From Pseudoxanthomonas sp. X-1 (GTDB lineage: Bacteria; Pseudomonadota; Gammaproteobacteria; Xanthomonadales; Xanthomonadaceae), in assembly GCF_020042665.1 (NCBI RefSeq), contig NZ_CP083376.1, forward strand, positions 2,330,001 through 2,394,000: a stretch of DNA of 64,000 nt. Reading direction: 5' to 3'. The translations under genes were made by a program, and so were the position numbers. The notes under the pieces are model-generated. The model worked only from the letters and a program-made list of their open reading frames with translations, was not told the DNA's origin and did no database searches. This document shows, in pieces, positions 9,010-17,526 of this stretch; the first letter of the stretch is position 1, and every line of letters begins with the position of its first letter.

Positions 9010-9621
9010 TCAGGCCGCCGAAGCGGACACGTTCCAGCGCAGGATCACCGGCACGTTCGCGTGGCGGGCGTCCAGATCGAGCACGCACAGCGTGGCCGGA
9101 TCCAGGATCAGATGCTGACCCAGGTCGACCGGCCGCTGCAGCCAGCGCGCGGTCAGCACACGCCCGAAGTGGCCGTGGCTGAAGACCGCCACGTCGCCCG
9201 GCAGCGTCAGCAGGCGCGAGACCAGCCGGTCGGCGCGCGCGGACACGGCCGCCGGCGACTCGCCGCCGGGACAGCCGTCGCGCCAGATGTCCCAGTCGGG
9301 TCGCGCGGCCAGGATCTCGGTCGAGCGCAGGCCTTCGTAGTCGCCGTAATCCCATTCGGCCAGATCCGGCTCGATCTGCGCGGCGTGCCCAAGGCCGGCG
9401 AGCCGGCAGGTGTCCTGCGCGCGCTGGCGCGGGCTGACCAGCACGCTGGCGAAGCGCACGCCGGCCAGCAACGGCGCAAGCGCGCCTGCCATCTGCGCGC
9501 CGTGTTCGGTCAGCGGGATATCGGTGCTGCCGGTATGGCGGCCGGACCGCGACCATTCGGTCTCGCCATGCCGGATGAGATGGATCGCCAAGGCCGTCTT
9601 TCCTGGAAGTGGGGACGGCAT
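9010..9621 (-). CDS. Histidine phosphatase family protein (phosphoglycerate mutase-like)
   Basis: 203-residue cytosolic enzyme of the branch-2/cofactor-dependent mutase-like superfamily. The catalytic phosphohistidine motif is RHGE at residues 17-20 (LIRHGETEW). The second histidine is in VFSHGHFGRVL near residue 150, and E in EWDYGDYEG is the likely proton donor. The length fits small-molecule or sugar phosphatases such as CobC/GpmB types. No cobalamin genes are near, so CobC is unlikely. The substrate cannot be read from the sequence. It is the only gene in its direction between the tRNAs and the reductase cluster. Confidence 0.9.
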   Translation of the reverse strand: MPSPLPGKTALAIHLIRHGETEWSRSGRHTGSTDIPLTEHGAQMAGALAPLLAGVRFASVLVSPRQRAQDTCRLAGLGHAAQIEPDLAEWDYGDYEGLRSTEILAARPDWDIWRDGCPGGESPAAVSARADRLVSRLLTLPGDVAVFSHGHFGRVLTARWLQRPVDLGQHLILDPATLCVLDLDARHANVPVILRWNVSASAA

Positions 9622-9670
9622 CGTAGACAGTTCCGCGCGAGGCGTGCACGCCTCGGCAACGCCCTGTCTC

Positions 9671-10795
9671 CTAGCCGCCAGCCGCGGATGCGGACAGGGC
9701 AGGGTAGTCGGTCAGGCCATGCGCCCCGCCGCCGAACAGCGTGGCGGGATCGTGCGCGTTGAGCGGCGCGCCGATGCGCAGACGCTCGGGAAGATCGGGG
9801 TTGGCCACGAAGGGCCGACCGAAGGCGATCAGATCGGCCCAGCCTTCCTCCAGCGCGGCACGCGCACGCTCGGCGGTGTACTTGCCGGCGTAGATGAGCG
9901 CGCCGGGGAAGGCGGCACGCAGCTGCTGCTTGAACTCGAGCGGCATGTGCGGCGCATCGTCCCAGTCGGCCTCGGCGATATGGAGGTAGGCCACGCCGAT
10001 CTCACCCAGCCGCCTGGCAGCGGCCAGGTAGGTGACCTGCGGCTGCGCGTCCGAGCAGCCATTGAGCGTGGTCAGCGGGGCCAGGCGGATGCCGACGCGG
10101 CGCCTGTCCCCGGTGCCTTCGACCAGCGCCGTGGTCACTTCCTCGAGGAAGCGCAGCCGGTTCTCCAGCGAGCCGCCGTAGGCATCGGTGCGGTCGTTGG
10201 CGTTGGAGTCGATGAACTGGTTGACCAGATAGCCGTTGGCCGCATGCAGCTCGACGCCATCGAAGCCGGCAGCCATGGCATGGCGCGCGGCCTGGCGGAA
10301 CTCGTCCACGATGCCGGAGATTTCCCCGGTGGCCAGCGCACGCGGCATCGAGGCCTGGACGAAGCCGGGCGTGCCGTCGCGCTCGGCCACGAATACGTTG
10401 ACGCCTTCGGCCTGGAGGGCCGAGGACGACACCGGCGATCGCCCGTCGAGCAGGCTGGTGTGGCTGAGCCGGCCGACGTGCCAGAGCTGGGCGAAGATCC
10501 GCCCGCCGGCGGCATGCACGGCCTCGGTCACCTGGCGCCAGCCTTCCACTTGCGCGGGACTGTGGATGCCGGGCGTCCACGCGTAGCCCTTGCCCAGCGG
10601 AGCGATCCAGGTGCCTTCGCTGACGATCAGCCCGGCGCTGGCGCGCTGGGCGTAGTAGGCGGCCATCAGCGCGTTCGGCACATCGCCGGGCTGGCTGGCA
10701 CGCGAGCGCGTCATCGGCGGCATGACGATACGGTTGGGCAATTCGAGCTCGCCCAGGACATAGGGCTGGGTGAGAGGATCTTGGATGTTGGACAT
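9671..10795 (-). CDS. Old Yellow Enzyme family alkene reductase (NemA-like)
   Basis: FMN/NADPH-dependent reductase of activated C=C bonds (maleimides, enones) and often nitro compounds. It has 374 residues, the usual length. Landmarks: NRIVMPPMTRSRA near the N-terminus, FAQLWHVGRLSH, substrate-binding HAANGYLVNQF with H184 and N187 (the His/Asn pair of yeast OYE1), proton donor Y189, and FMN-site YGGSLENR. Two adjacent ATGs exist, and 10795 has the better spacing to GGAG. Third gene of a probable MFS-AKR-OYE operon, which suggests defence against electrophiles. Confidence 0.94.
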   Translation of the reverse strand: MSNIQDPLTQPYVLGELELPNRIVMPPMTRSRASQPGDVPNALMAAYYAQRASAGLIVSEGTWIAPLGKGYAWTPGIHSPAQVEGWRQVTEAVHAAGGRIFAQLWHVGRLSHTSLLDGRSPVSSSALQAEGVNVFVAERDGTPGFVQASMPRALATGEISGIVDEFRQAARHAMAAGFDGVELHAANGYLVNQFIDSNANDRTDAYGGSLENRLRFLEEVTTALVEGTGDRRRVGIRLAPLTTLNGCSDAQPQVTYLAAARRLGEIGVAYLHIAEADWDDAPHMPLEFKQQLRAAFPGALIYAGKYTAERARAALEEGWADLIAFGRPFVANPDLPERLRIGAPLNAHDPATLFGGGAHGLTDYPALSASAAGG

Positions 10796-10890
10796 CATGG
10801 GTCTCCTTGGCGGGCAGGCGAACGCCGGCCATGCGGGAAAGTGGGGGAGAAAGGACTCGGCCAAGCCGGTTGCGCATGCGCGGCGACGTG

Positions 10891-11694
10891 TCAGTCCCAG
10901 GCCGGCGCCAAACCGGTGGGATCGACCTCGCGGCCATTGCGCTCGAGCGTGGCGATCTGGGCCATGTCGTCCGCATCCAGCCGCAGGTCGCGCGCGAGCA
11001 GGTTGCTGGCCAGGTTCTCGCGCCGGGTCGAGGAGGGGATCACCGCATGGCCCAGCTGCAGGGCCCACGCCAGCGCGACCTGGGCCACGGTGGCCTGGTG
11101 CTTGTCCGCGATCCGCATCAGCACCGGGTCCTTGAGCACCTTGCCGTAGGCCAAGGTCATGTACGAGGTGACTGCGATGCCCTGCTCCTGCAGGAAGGCG
11201 GTTAGCTTGCGACCCTGCAGATACGGGCTCAACTCGATCTGGTTGGTGGCGATCTCGCCTTCGCCCACCACGGCAATGGCCTGGCGGGTGAGGGCGATAT
11301 TGAAGTTGGACACGCCGATCTGGCGGGTCAGGCCCAGCGCCTTGGCCTCGGCCAGTGCCGTCATGAACTCGGCGAGCGCCACGCCGTTGCCGGGCGCCGG
11401 CCAGTGGATCAGGGTCAGGTCCACGCGGTCGGTGCGCAGCTTGTCCAGGCTCTGGCGCAGGCTGGGGATCAGCTTGTCCCGGGCGTAGTGATCGACCCAG
11501 ATCTTGGTGGTCAGGAACAGCGCATCGCGCGCGACGCCGCTCTCGGCGATGGCCTGGCCGACTTCGGCCTCGTTGCCGTAGACCTGCGCGGTGTCGATGT
11601 GGCGATAGCCCAGTTCCAGCGCGTTGCGCACCGAATCGATGGCGGTCTGGCCGGTCAGACGGAAGGTGCCGACACCAAAGGAAGGAATGCTCAT
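10891..11694 (-). CDS. dkgB: Aldo/keto reductase, DkgB-like
   Basis: NADPH-dependent carbonyl reductase; the family includes 2,5-diketo-D-gluconate reductase B and methylglyoxal reductases. The 267 residues equal E. coli DkgB. The catalytic tetrad is complete: D34, Y39, K64 and H97 ([19 protein letters not shown]). NADP-binding [14 protein letters not shown] lies near the C-terminus. It lies between the MFS gene (41-base gap) and the OYE gene (95-base gap) on the same strand. The set probably handles reactive carbonyls and enones. Confidence 0.92.
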   Translation of the reverse strand: MSIPSFGVGTFRLTGQTAIDSVRNALELGYRHIDTAQVYGNEAEVGQAIAESGVARDALFLTTKIWVDHYARDKLIPSLRQSLDKLRTDRVDLTLIHWPAPGNGVALAEFMTALAEAKALGLTRQIGVSNFNIALTRQAIAVVGEGEIATNQIELSPYLQGRKLTAFLQEQGIAVTSYMTLAYGKVLKDPVLMRIADKHQATVAQVALAWALQLGHAVIPSSTRRENLASNLLARDLRLDADDMAQIATLERNGREVDPTGLAPAWD

Positions 11695-11735
11695 GGAAAA
11701 CGCTCCGATTGCGTGGAGAGAAAGGCGAGGGGAGA

Positions 11736-12920
11736 TCAGGCCGCGTGGGCCAGGGACGCGGCGTTGCGACGATCCAGCCGGCCTGAGAGGACAGTCAGGC
11801 CCAGGGCGCCCAGCGTCACCAGCGCCGCGATCCAGGGCGTGTGGGCGAGCCCCAGGTGCGCGACCACCTGCGCACCGGCCCAGGAACCGCCCGCCACACC
11901 CAGGTTGAAGGCCGAGATGTTGAAACCGGCGGCGACATCGGTCGCATCGGGCGCCACCTGTTCGGCCTGCCTCACCACATAGACCTGCAGGGCGGGCACA
12001 TTGCCGAAGGCCACCGCGCCCCAGGCGAGCACCGTCAGCACGACCAGCCACGGCGAGGAGGCGGTGAAGGTCAGCACCAGCAGCACCAGCGCCAGCAGGC
12101 CGAAGATGACTTTCAGCGCACCAACCGGCCCGCGGCGATCGGCCAGGCGACCGCCCCAGACGTTGCCGATGGCCACCGACACGCCATAGGCCAGCAGCAC
12201 CAGGCTCACTATCTGCGGCCGGAAGCCCGAGATGTCTTCAAGGATGGGCGCGAGGAAGGTGAAGGCGATCAGCGAGCCGCCATAGCCGACCGCGGTCATC
12301 GCGTAGACCAGCAGCAGGCGCGGCTGCAGCAGCACGCGCAGCTGGCGGCGCAGCGGCGCCGGCGTGGCGTGCGCGATGTTTCGCGGCACCAGCGACTGCG
12401 CGCCGATCATTGCCACCAGACCGAACACCGCCACCGCCAGGAACGTGGTGCGCCAGCCGAAGTGCTGGCCGATGAACGTGCCCAGCGGGATGCCGGTGAC
12501 GAAGGCCACGGTCATGCCGCTGAACATCGTGGCGATGGCGCTGGCCGCCTTCTCCCGTGGCACCAGGCTGGTGGCGACGATGGAGCCGACCGAGAAGAAC
12601 ACGCCGTGGGCCAGGCCCGTCAGCAGGCGGGCGACGATCAGCGTGGCGTAGCCCGGCGCCAGCCAGGCCACTAGGTTGCCGACGGTGAACAGCGCCATCA
12701 GCCCGACCAGCAGCGGCTTGCGCGGCACCCGGCCGGTGATGGCCGTGAGGATGGGCGCGCCGATGGCGACGCCCAGCGCATACAGGCTGACCAGCAGGCC
12801 GGCGGAGGGCAGGGTGACACCCAGATCCGTCGCGATGGTGGGGATCAGGCCGACGATGACGAATTCGGTGGTACCGATGGCGAAGGCCGCCAGGGTCAGG
12901 GCGAGGAGGGCAAGCGGCAT
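11736..12920 (-). CDS. MFS transporter, DHA1 family (YdhP/AraJ-like exporter)
   Basis: Inner-membrane proton-driven exporter with 12 predicted membrane helices in 394 residues. The N-terminus [20 protein letters not shown] is the hallmark of the AraJ/YdhP/NepI branch. The inter-helix 2-3 motif appears as [18 protein letters not shown]. The substrate is unknown. Relatives export arabinose, purine nucleosides or chloramphenicol. It is divergent from a LysR regulator 113 bases away and is probably the first gene of an operon with the aldo/keto reductase and the Old Yellow Enzyme. Confidence 0.93.
   Translation of the reverse strand: MPLALLALTLAAFAIGTTEFVIVGLIPTIATDLGVTLPSAGLLVSLYALGVAIGAPILTAITGRVPRKPLLVGLMALFTVGNLVAWLAPGYATLIVARLLTGLAHGVFFSVGSIVATSLVPREKAASAIATMFSGMTVAFVTGIPLGTFIGQHFGWRTTFLAVAVFGLVAMIGAQSLVPRNIAHATPAPLRRQLRVLLQPRLLLVYAMTAVGYGGSLIAFTFLAPILEDISGFRPQIVSLVLLAYGVSVAIGNVWGGRLADRRGPVGALKVIFGLLALVLLVLTFTASSPWLVVLTVLAWGAVAFGNVPALQVYVVRQAEQVAPDATDVAAGFNISAFNLGVAGGSWAGAQVVAHLGLAHTPWIAALVTLGALGLTVLSGRLDRRNAASLAHAA
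12807..12814 (+). other. KOPS octamer GGGCAGGG, last one left of dif
   Basis: FtsK-orienting motif GGGNAGGG. The + strand carries further copies at 330-337, 2483-2490, 2531-2538, 7069-7076, 8748-8755 and 9697-9704, all reading towards dif. I found no reverse-orientation copy left of dif. Confidence 0.6.
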
Positions 12921-13033
12921 GGTGGACTCACGTCAGGGCGCTTCTGGTATGAAGCGATGGCGCGCAGTCTGGGCGCTTTACATTTCCGGGAAAACACCCT
13001 AATAGGTCATATACTTTTGATCCGGCGTCAACA

Positions 13034-13936
13034 ATGAAGATCACCCTCGACGAACTGCAGGCCTTCATCGCCGTGGTGGACGCCGGTTCGATCACCGCGG
13101 CCGCCGAGCACCTGGAGCAGACTGTGTCCGGGATCAGCCGCACCCTGGCCCGGCTGGAAACCAAGCTGGACACCACGCTGCTGCGCCGGACCACGCGGCG
13201 GCTGGAGCTGACCGAGGAGGGCGCCGCCTTCCTGGCCCGCGCCCGCGCCATCCTGGATTCGGTCGAGGCGGCCGAGGAGCAGATGGCCGCGCGGCGACAG
13301 CAGCCCGTGGGGCGCCTGCGCGTGGATGCGGCGACGCCGTTCATGCTGCACGTCATCGTGCCGCGGGTGGCGGGCTTCCGCGCGCGGTTTCCCAAGGTGG
13401 AGCTGGAGCTCGCCAGCAACGAGGGCATCACCGACCTGCTGGAAAAGCGCACCGACGTGGCGTTCCGCATCGGGCCATTGAAGGACTCGACCCTGCATGC
13501 GCGACCGGTCGCCACCAGCCGGCTGCGCGTGCTGGCGAGCTCGGCCTATCTGGCGCGCGCCGGAACGCCCAGGCGCGTCCCTGACCTGAAGGCGCACTCG
13601 CTGCTGGGCTTCACCCAGCCGGAGTCGTTGAACCGATGGCCGCTACACGACGCCGACGGCCAGCCCCTGCAGATCCGCCCCGACGTGGCGTCCTCCAGCG
13701 GCGAGATCCTGCGCCAGCTGGCGCTCGCAGGCGAGGGCATCGCCTGCCTGTCCGACTTCATGACCGCGGCCGACCGCCAGCGCGGCGACCTGGTCCAGCT
13801 TTTGCCCAAAGCCACCCTCGACGTCCGTCAATCGATCAACGCCGTCTACTACCGCAACACCACGCTTGCCTCACGCATTACCTGCTTCATCGACTACATG
13901 ATCGATGCGCTGGCGCCGGGGAAGTTTGAGGCTTGA
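13034..13936 (+). CDS. LysR family transcriptional regulator
   Basis: 300-residue regulator with an N-terminal winged HTH (residues 1-60: LDELQAFIAVVDAGSITAAA, then LARLETKLDTTLLRRTTR) and a periplasmic-binding-protein-like effector domain. Divergent transcription from the MFS-AKR-OYE operon across a 113-base AT-richer gap is the classic LysR arrangement, so it probably controls that operon. The inducer is not evident. Confidence 0.94.
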   Translation: MKITLDELQAFIAVVDAGSITAAAEHLEQTVSGISRTLARLETKLDTTLLRRTTRRLELTEEGAAFLARARAILDSVEAAEEQMAARRQQPVGRLRVDAATPFMLHVIVPRVAGFRARFPKVELELASNEGITDLLEKRTDVAFRIGPLKDSTLHARPVATSRLRVLASSAYLARAGTPRRVPDLKAHSLLGFTQPESLNRWPLHDADGQPLQIRPDVASSSGEILRQLALAGEGIACLSDFMTAADRQRGDLVQLLPKATLDVRQSINAVYYRNTTLASRITCFIDYMIDALAPGKFEA

Positions 13937-14063
13937 GGACGCTGGGGCGCCGTCTGGTTTGCAGGATCTGCAGCCGATGCGAGAGGCAGATGGCTAGATC
14001 GCAGAGCCAGACTAGTTCGCATGCGTCCGGCGCCATTCGTAGAGGCAAAGCCTCCAGACGGGC

Positions 14064-14411
14064 TCAGCAAGGCTCATAGGGCAGGTCCTGCCAGCCGTTC
14101 GGGAGTCGCTTGAGCCGACGGCCGCCAATGCAGCGTTCGTCCTCTGCCAACGGACGCTTGGTCCTTGCCTGCGGCGGCGTGAAGCCTGGCGTGGGCGGCA
14201 CCGCAGACTGCGCCTGCCGCGTGGCCTGCTGCAGCTGCCGGCTGAGCTGCTTCGCCGCATCTTCCGCCTGACTGGCCGCGAAGCTGGCCAGGACAAGGAA
14301 TGCGACGCCCGCCACAGCCGCGCTCATCAGCTGGCCGACAAAGACGCCGAGCGCGATCTGCCACCACAATCCGTCGTGCGGCCCGCGCGTGGGCTGGTAG
14401 CGATAGTTCAT
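14064..14411 (-). CDS. Hypothetical membrane protein with a C-terminal coiled region
   Basis: 115 residues. Residues about 17-43 form one or two close hydrophobic segments (WQIALGVFVGQLMSAAVAGV). A glutamine/alanine-rich helix likely to coil follows (AEDAAKQLSRQLQQATRQAQ), then a proline-rich and basic C-terminus with two cysteines. I recognise no family. The start at 14411 was chosen because the hydrophobic segment follows closely and AGGG/CAGG purines lie upstream. Longer in-frame starts exist up to 14513. It may be lineage-specific; it is the last gene left of dif. Confidence 0.6.
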   Translation of the reverse strand: MNYRYQPTRGPHDGLWWQIALGVFVGQLMSAAVAGVAFLVLASFAASQAEDAAKQLSRQLQQATRQAQSAVPPTPGFTPPQARTKRPLAEDERCIGGRRLKRLPNGWQDLPYEPC

Positions 14412-14534
14412 TGGCCTGTCCCTGGTCGAAGTCCTGGAGCATAACGGGAGGCAGGCGTCCGCCTCCAAAGCGTATGGCAGCTTGACGAGGAGCGGTGCTA
14501 AGGGGAGCGCCAAACCCGCTTACAGCCAAACATT

Positions 14535-14562
14535 ACTTCGCATAATGTATATTATGTAATAT
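14535..14562 (+). other. dif: Chromosome dimer resolution site dif (XerC/XerD target)
   Basis: The 28 bases split into an 11-base XerC arm ACTTCGCATAA, central TGTATA, and an 11-base XerD arm TTATGTAATAT. Against E. coli dif, 23 of 28 positions match by eye, with an unbroken run of 17 identical bases covering the centre. The site is an AT-rich island in GC-rich DNA. Flanking KOPS motifs switch strand here. XerC/XerD, activated by FtsK, resolve chromosome dimers at dif, and filamentous phages often integrate there. Confidence 0.92.
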
Positions 14563-14566
14563 CTAC

Positions 14567-14816
14567 TCACTGGGGCTCTCGCGGCATCTCGCGATCCAGT
14601 AGCTGCCTGCCAATGCCCTTGCCCCACGCCTGATCGACAGGATGAGCCAACGCTGGTGCGCACGGTTCCCACCCAGGTCTTCGGCATCGAGCGCGATGGA
14701 GCCGACGATTTGGCCGTCGACGATCGCGGTGCCAGACCCGGTTCCCCGAATTGTCCAGGCGATGGCAAAACGCGCAGCCAACCCGGTGACCACGACCGAT
14801 TCAAAGGCCTAGCCGA
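14567..14816 (-). pseudogene. GNAT acetyltransferase remnant (frameshifted)
   Basis: On the - strand one frame encodes FESVVVTGLAARFA, then VDGQIVGSIALDAEDLGGNRA, typical GNAT strands beta2-beta4. It then shifts by one base near 14620: the next frame continues with DQAWGKGIGRQLLDREM, the acetyl-CoA-binding motif A, and stops at 14567. An in-frame TAG also interrupts the N-terminal side near 14806. The C-terminal third is missing. It resembles the acetyltransferase half of MarR-GNAT fusion proteins. It lies five bases from dif, so decay or truncation by integration events there is plausible. Confidence 0.65.
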
Positions 14817-15176
14817 GGCTTGACCCCGAGGATCATCAGGCCGAGCGCGCAATGGGTCCATCGCGGTCCGTGCAAGTATCGAGACCGGCCTAATGCTGGA
14901 GCCGCACGGCAAGCTCGGTGTCGCGCATCGGGAACGACCTCCGTCATTGATGGCGATCTCCCACCAGCCTGTTCGTGTTGAAGCGGCTTATCAGCCATCC
15001 CCAGGGCTCCTATCTTGTACTGGACCTCATGGGAAACCACCGATGAAGACATGGTTGATCGCTGATGTGCCATCCGGTTCTGGCGGTGCCGCGGACAGGA
15101 AGCTGTTACCGGGGCGACCCGACCGGATGGCGGCGTGCGTGCGACCGGAAGCGCGCCTGCGAAGGGAGGACAGGGC

Positions 15177-15680
15177 ATGAAGTGGTCGCTCGCACTCCTG
15201 CTTGCGGCGACGTCCATTGCCGCCAAAGCCGGCGAACCCGTGCCCGTCCCTGCCCGGCCCAATCTGGTTGCAGGCACATGGCGCATGGCGGCTGCCACCC
15301 TGGAGACCGCGGGCACCACCCAGCGGCCTTATGGCGAGCATCCGCAAGGCATGCTCGTCTTCACCATCGACATGCATTTCGTCGAAGTGCTGACCGATGG
15401 CGACACCCCGCGCTTCGCGTCAGATGCCCGCGGCGGGGGCACCGACGATGAGAACAGACGCGCCATGGCATCCAGCATCGGCTTCTTCGGCACTTACTCG
15501 GTAGACGAGCACGGTCGTTTCGCCGGCAACCGCGTCGAGGGCGCCACTTTTCCGAACTGGGTGGGCAGCGTGCGGACCAGGCGGGACCTGCAGCTGACCG
15601 TCGAGGGGGACCGGATGTACGAGACGTTCACTCGCCCGGACGGAGGACGGGTGAGCGCGGAGTTCGTGCGGGTGCGCTAG
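15177..15680 (+). CDS. Secreted lipocalin-like domain protein
   Basis: 167 residues with a signal peptide (residues 1-18, LALLLAATSIAAKAG) and a lipocalin-like domain of the Lipocalin_5 type: LVAGTWRMAAATLE at the N-terminus, RPYGEHPQGMLVFTIDMHF, then FFGTYSVDEHGRF and a final beta strand. Such domains often bind small hydrophobic ligands; the ligand here is unknown. The start follows AGGGAGG by seven to eight bases. Its 3' end overlaps the tail of the convergent AraC gene by about 50 bases. Confidence 0.8.
   Translation: MKWSLALLLAATSIAAKAGEPVPVPARPNLVAGTWRMAAATLETAGTTQRPYGEHPQGMLVFTIDMHFVEVLTDGDTPRFASDARGGGTDDENRRAMASSIGFFGTYSVDEHGRFAGNRVEGATFPNWVGSVRTRRDLQLTVEGDRMYETFTRPDGGRVSAEFVRVR
15248..15255 (-). 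other. KOPS octamer on the - strand, first one right of dif
   Basis: CCCTGCCC on +, i.e. GGGCAGGG on -, reading towards dif. Further copies in this orientation occur at about 17440, 18387, 20760, 21652, 24076, 36356, 36361, 43696, 49423, 49557, 54191 and 60668. I found no opposite copy right of dif. Confidence 0.6.
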
Positions 15681-16644
15681 TCCGCATGGGGCGTCGGGAA
15701 GAATTCATGGCACGAGGTCCCCCGACGGTACCGCCAATGCCGGACCAGCCTTCAGGCGCTTCCCCCATCCTGCGCAACCTCCCTGCGTCCTTGGCGGGAG
15801 GCATGCCGAACATACGGGCATAGTCGCGACTGAATTGCGAGGGACTCTCGTAGCCGACGCGATATCCGGCGCTCGCCGCGTCCATGGCCTCGACCACCAT
15901 GAGCCTGCGTGCCTGCTGCAATCGCAACTGGCTACGGAACTCCAGCGGACTCATCGACGTGACGGCCTTGAAGTGCAGATGGAAAGCGGAACGGCTCATG
16001 CCGGCGATATCCGCGATCTCTTCGATCCGGCATGCTTCGCTGTAATGCTGCCTGATCCAGTCGATGGCTCTTGCGATCTGGTTCAAACGGCTGTCCGCGG
16101 TCGCCATCTGCCGGACGATGCCGCTGCCTGAGTCGGTGAGCAGACGATAGAGGATCTCCCGGACCACCAGCGGGGCCAACGCTTCGATGTCGCTCGGCTG
16201 GTCGAGCAACGCCGCAAGCCGTGCCGCCGCGTCCAACAGCTCGGGCGTGGCACTGTTGAGGACAAGGCCGGCGGACGGCAGGGGGTCCTGCGCATGCGGT
16301 GCGGGATGACGCAGGGCGAGATCGCTCAGCTCGGCCATGTCCAGATCGAGCACCAGGCACAGGTACGGGACAGCCTCGCTGGCCTCGATGACCGAGCCGG
16401 TAACCGGCAGATCGACCGATGCGAGCAGGTACCTGGTCGGGTCGTACACATAGGCGTGCGTCCCCAGCATCACCCGCTTCCGCCCCTGCGCGACGAGGCA
16501 GAGCGTCGGCTCGTACACCACGGGCATTGGCATGGTGGGCGCGCGCGAGCACACCAGGCGCACGCCCGGAATGGGCGTGTCGTGCATGCCATCGTCCCGC
16601 GCATGACGACCCAGGATATCGGCGAGCTTTGTCAGCGAGTCCAT
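15628..16644 (-). CDS. AraC family transcriptional regulator (YqhC-type N-terminal domain)
   Basis: 338-residue regulator. The N-terminal AraC_N domain (residues 1-155) includes PIPGVRLVCSRAP and EPTLCLVAQGRKRV. The C-terminal double HTH begins near residue 195 (RIEEIADIAGMSRSAFHLHF, then SAGYRVGYESPSQFSRDYAR). The last 45 or so residues past FGMPPAKDAGRL are low-complexity and overlap the convergent lipocalin gene, so the original stop was probably lost. The start at 16644 has GAGGA upstream. It probably regulates the divergent NTF2-like pair starting at 16886. Confidence 0.88.
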   Translation of the reverse strand: MDSLTKLADILGRHARDDGMHDTPIPGVRLVCSRAPTMPMPVVYEPTLCLVAQGRKRVMLGTHAYVYDPTRYLLASVDLPVTGSVIEASEAVPYLCLVLDLDMAELSDLALRHPAPHAQDPLPSAGLVLNSATPELLDAAARLAALLDQPSDIEALAPLVVREILYRLLTDSGSGIVRQMATADSRLNQIARAIDWIRQHYSEACRIEEIADIAGMSRSAFHLHFKAVTSMSPLEFRSQLRLQQARRLMVVEAMDAASAGYRVGYESPSQFSRDYARMFGMPPAKDAGRLRRMGEAPEGWSGIGGTVGGPRAMNSSRRPMRTSAPARTPRSPVLRPGE

Positions 16645-16691
16645 GATCACGTCCTCAGTGGGCCGGCGCGCCAGCAAGCGAGAAAGCACTC

Positions 16692-16732
16692 GCTGGACGA
16701 TCGTACAAGAACGCCGGACGATCCCGCTACAG
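16692..16732. promoter_or_regulatory. Direct repeat, candidate AraC-family operator
   Basis: GGACGATCGTACAAGA and GGACGATCCCGCTACAG begin 21 bases apart (16695 and 16716), i.e. two helical turns, the spacing that AraC-family monomers use. It lies between the divergent AraC and NTF2-like genes. Confidence 0.4.
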
Positions 16733-16885
16733 GCCTGCGGCGTGTCGACAGCAGACTGCGTCCATGCAAGTTAGTCCTGCCCAACGACGCAATGCGCGCT
16801 CGAATCGAAGCTGGCCTGTGCACCCCATCGGCGCATGGCGGTCGACGCAGGATGTTGTGTCCACTCATGCCGAAGGAGAGCCGTG

Positions 16886-17455
16886 ATGCGGATCATGCCG
16901 GTCGCCCTGGTGCTGGCCGCGATGGCGGGCACCCCGCTTCAGACCGCCGCGAAGACAGGAATCGAACCGCGGCCGGAGACGTGCGCCGCCAGCGGTCCGG
17001 GGAGCCCCGGCGCGCTTCATCGCGAATGGATCATGGTGGGATGGGAAAAGCGTCGCGGCGATCCTCCGTTCGACTTCCGCCAGAGGCTGGGACACCTCTA
17101 TCACTGGACCTCCAGCGACGTCCGGCTCTACGACGATTTCGATCCTCAGCACCGTGTGGCGCGCAGCGCGGGCGAATGGGCCTCGATCTGGACAGCACCT
17201 TTCACCGCGCTGAGGTCGGCCCGGCACAACATCACCGATGGTCCGGATGTCGTGGACGGCGATGCCCTGTCCGCCTCCACCCTCGAATTCGCTGCGCGCC
17301 TCGAAACGGCACAGGGGGAGATCGTCGGCATCAGGGCGCGTTCCTCGCTGGTCTGGCAGTGCACGTCCACTGGCTGGAGGATCGTGCGTGAGCACACCTC
17401 CACCCGCCGGGTGTCGCGCCAGGACATCGACGCGATCGTCCCTGCCCGCGATTGA
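16886..17455 (+). CDS. Secreted SnoaL/NTF2-like protein
   Basis: 189 residues with a cleavable signal peptide (MRIMPVALVLAAMAGTP). The mature part has an NTF2/SnoaL-like alpha+beta layout: a helical stretch, VRLYDDFDPQHRVARSAGEW in the middle, and terminal strands SSLVWQCTSTGWRIVREHTS that resemble the last two strands of ketosteroid-isomerase-like folds. Function unknown. AAGGAG lies eight bases before the ATG. It is followed after 71 bases by another NTF2-like gene on the same strand. Confidence 0.72.
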   Translation: MRIMPVALVLAAMAGTPLQTAAKTGIEPRPETCAASGPGSPGALHREWIMVGWEKRRGDPPFDFRQRLGHLYHWTSSDVRLYDDFDPQHRVARSAGEWASIWTAPFTALRSARHNITDGPDVVDGDALSASTLEFAARLETAQGEIVGIRARSSLVWQCTSTGWRIVREHTSTRRVSRQDIDAIVPARD

Positions 17456-17526
17456 GTTCGCGGCGGCAGAAAGGCGGTACTGATGGCCCCACCCCACGCA
17501 CACCGTCATCTCCGGGAGCACACGAC

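Noticed and set aside
14412..15176. Integrated filamentous phage at dif
   Set aside because: Only one dif copy is visible and no phage coat, assembly or replication genes lie near; only a decayed acetyltransferase adjoins it.
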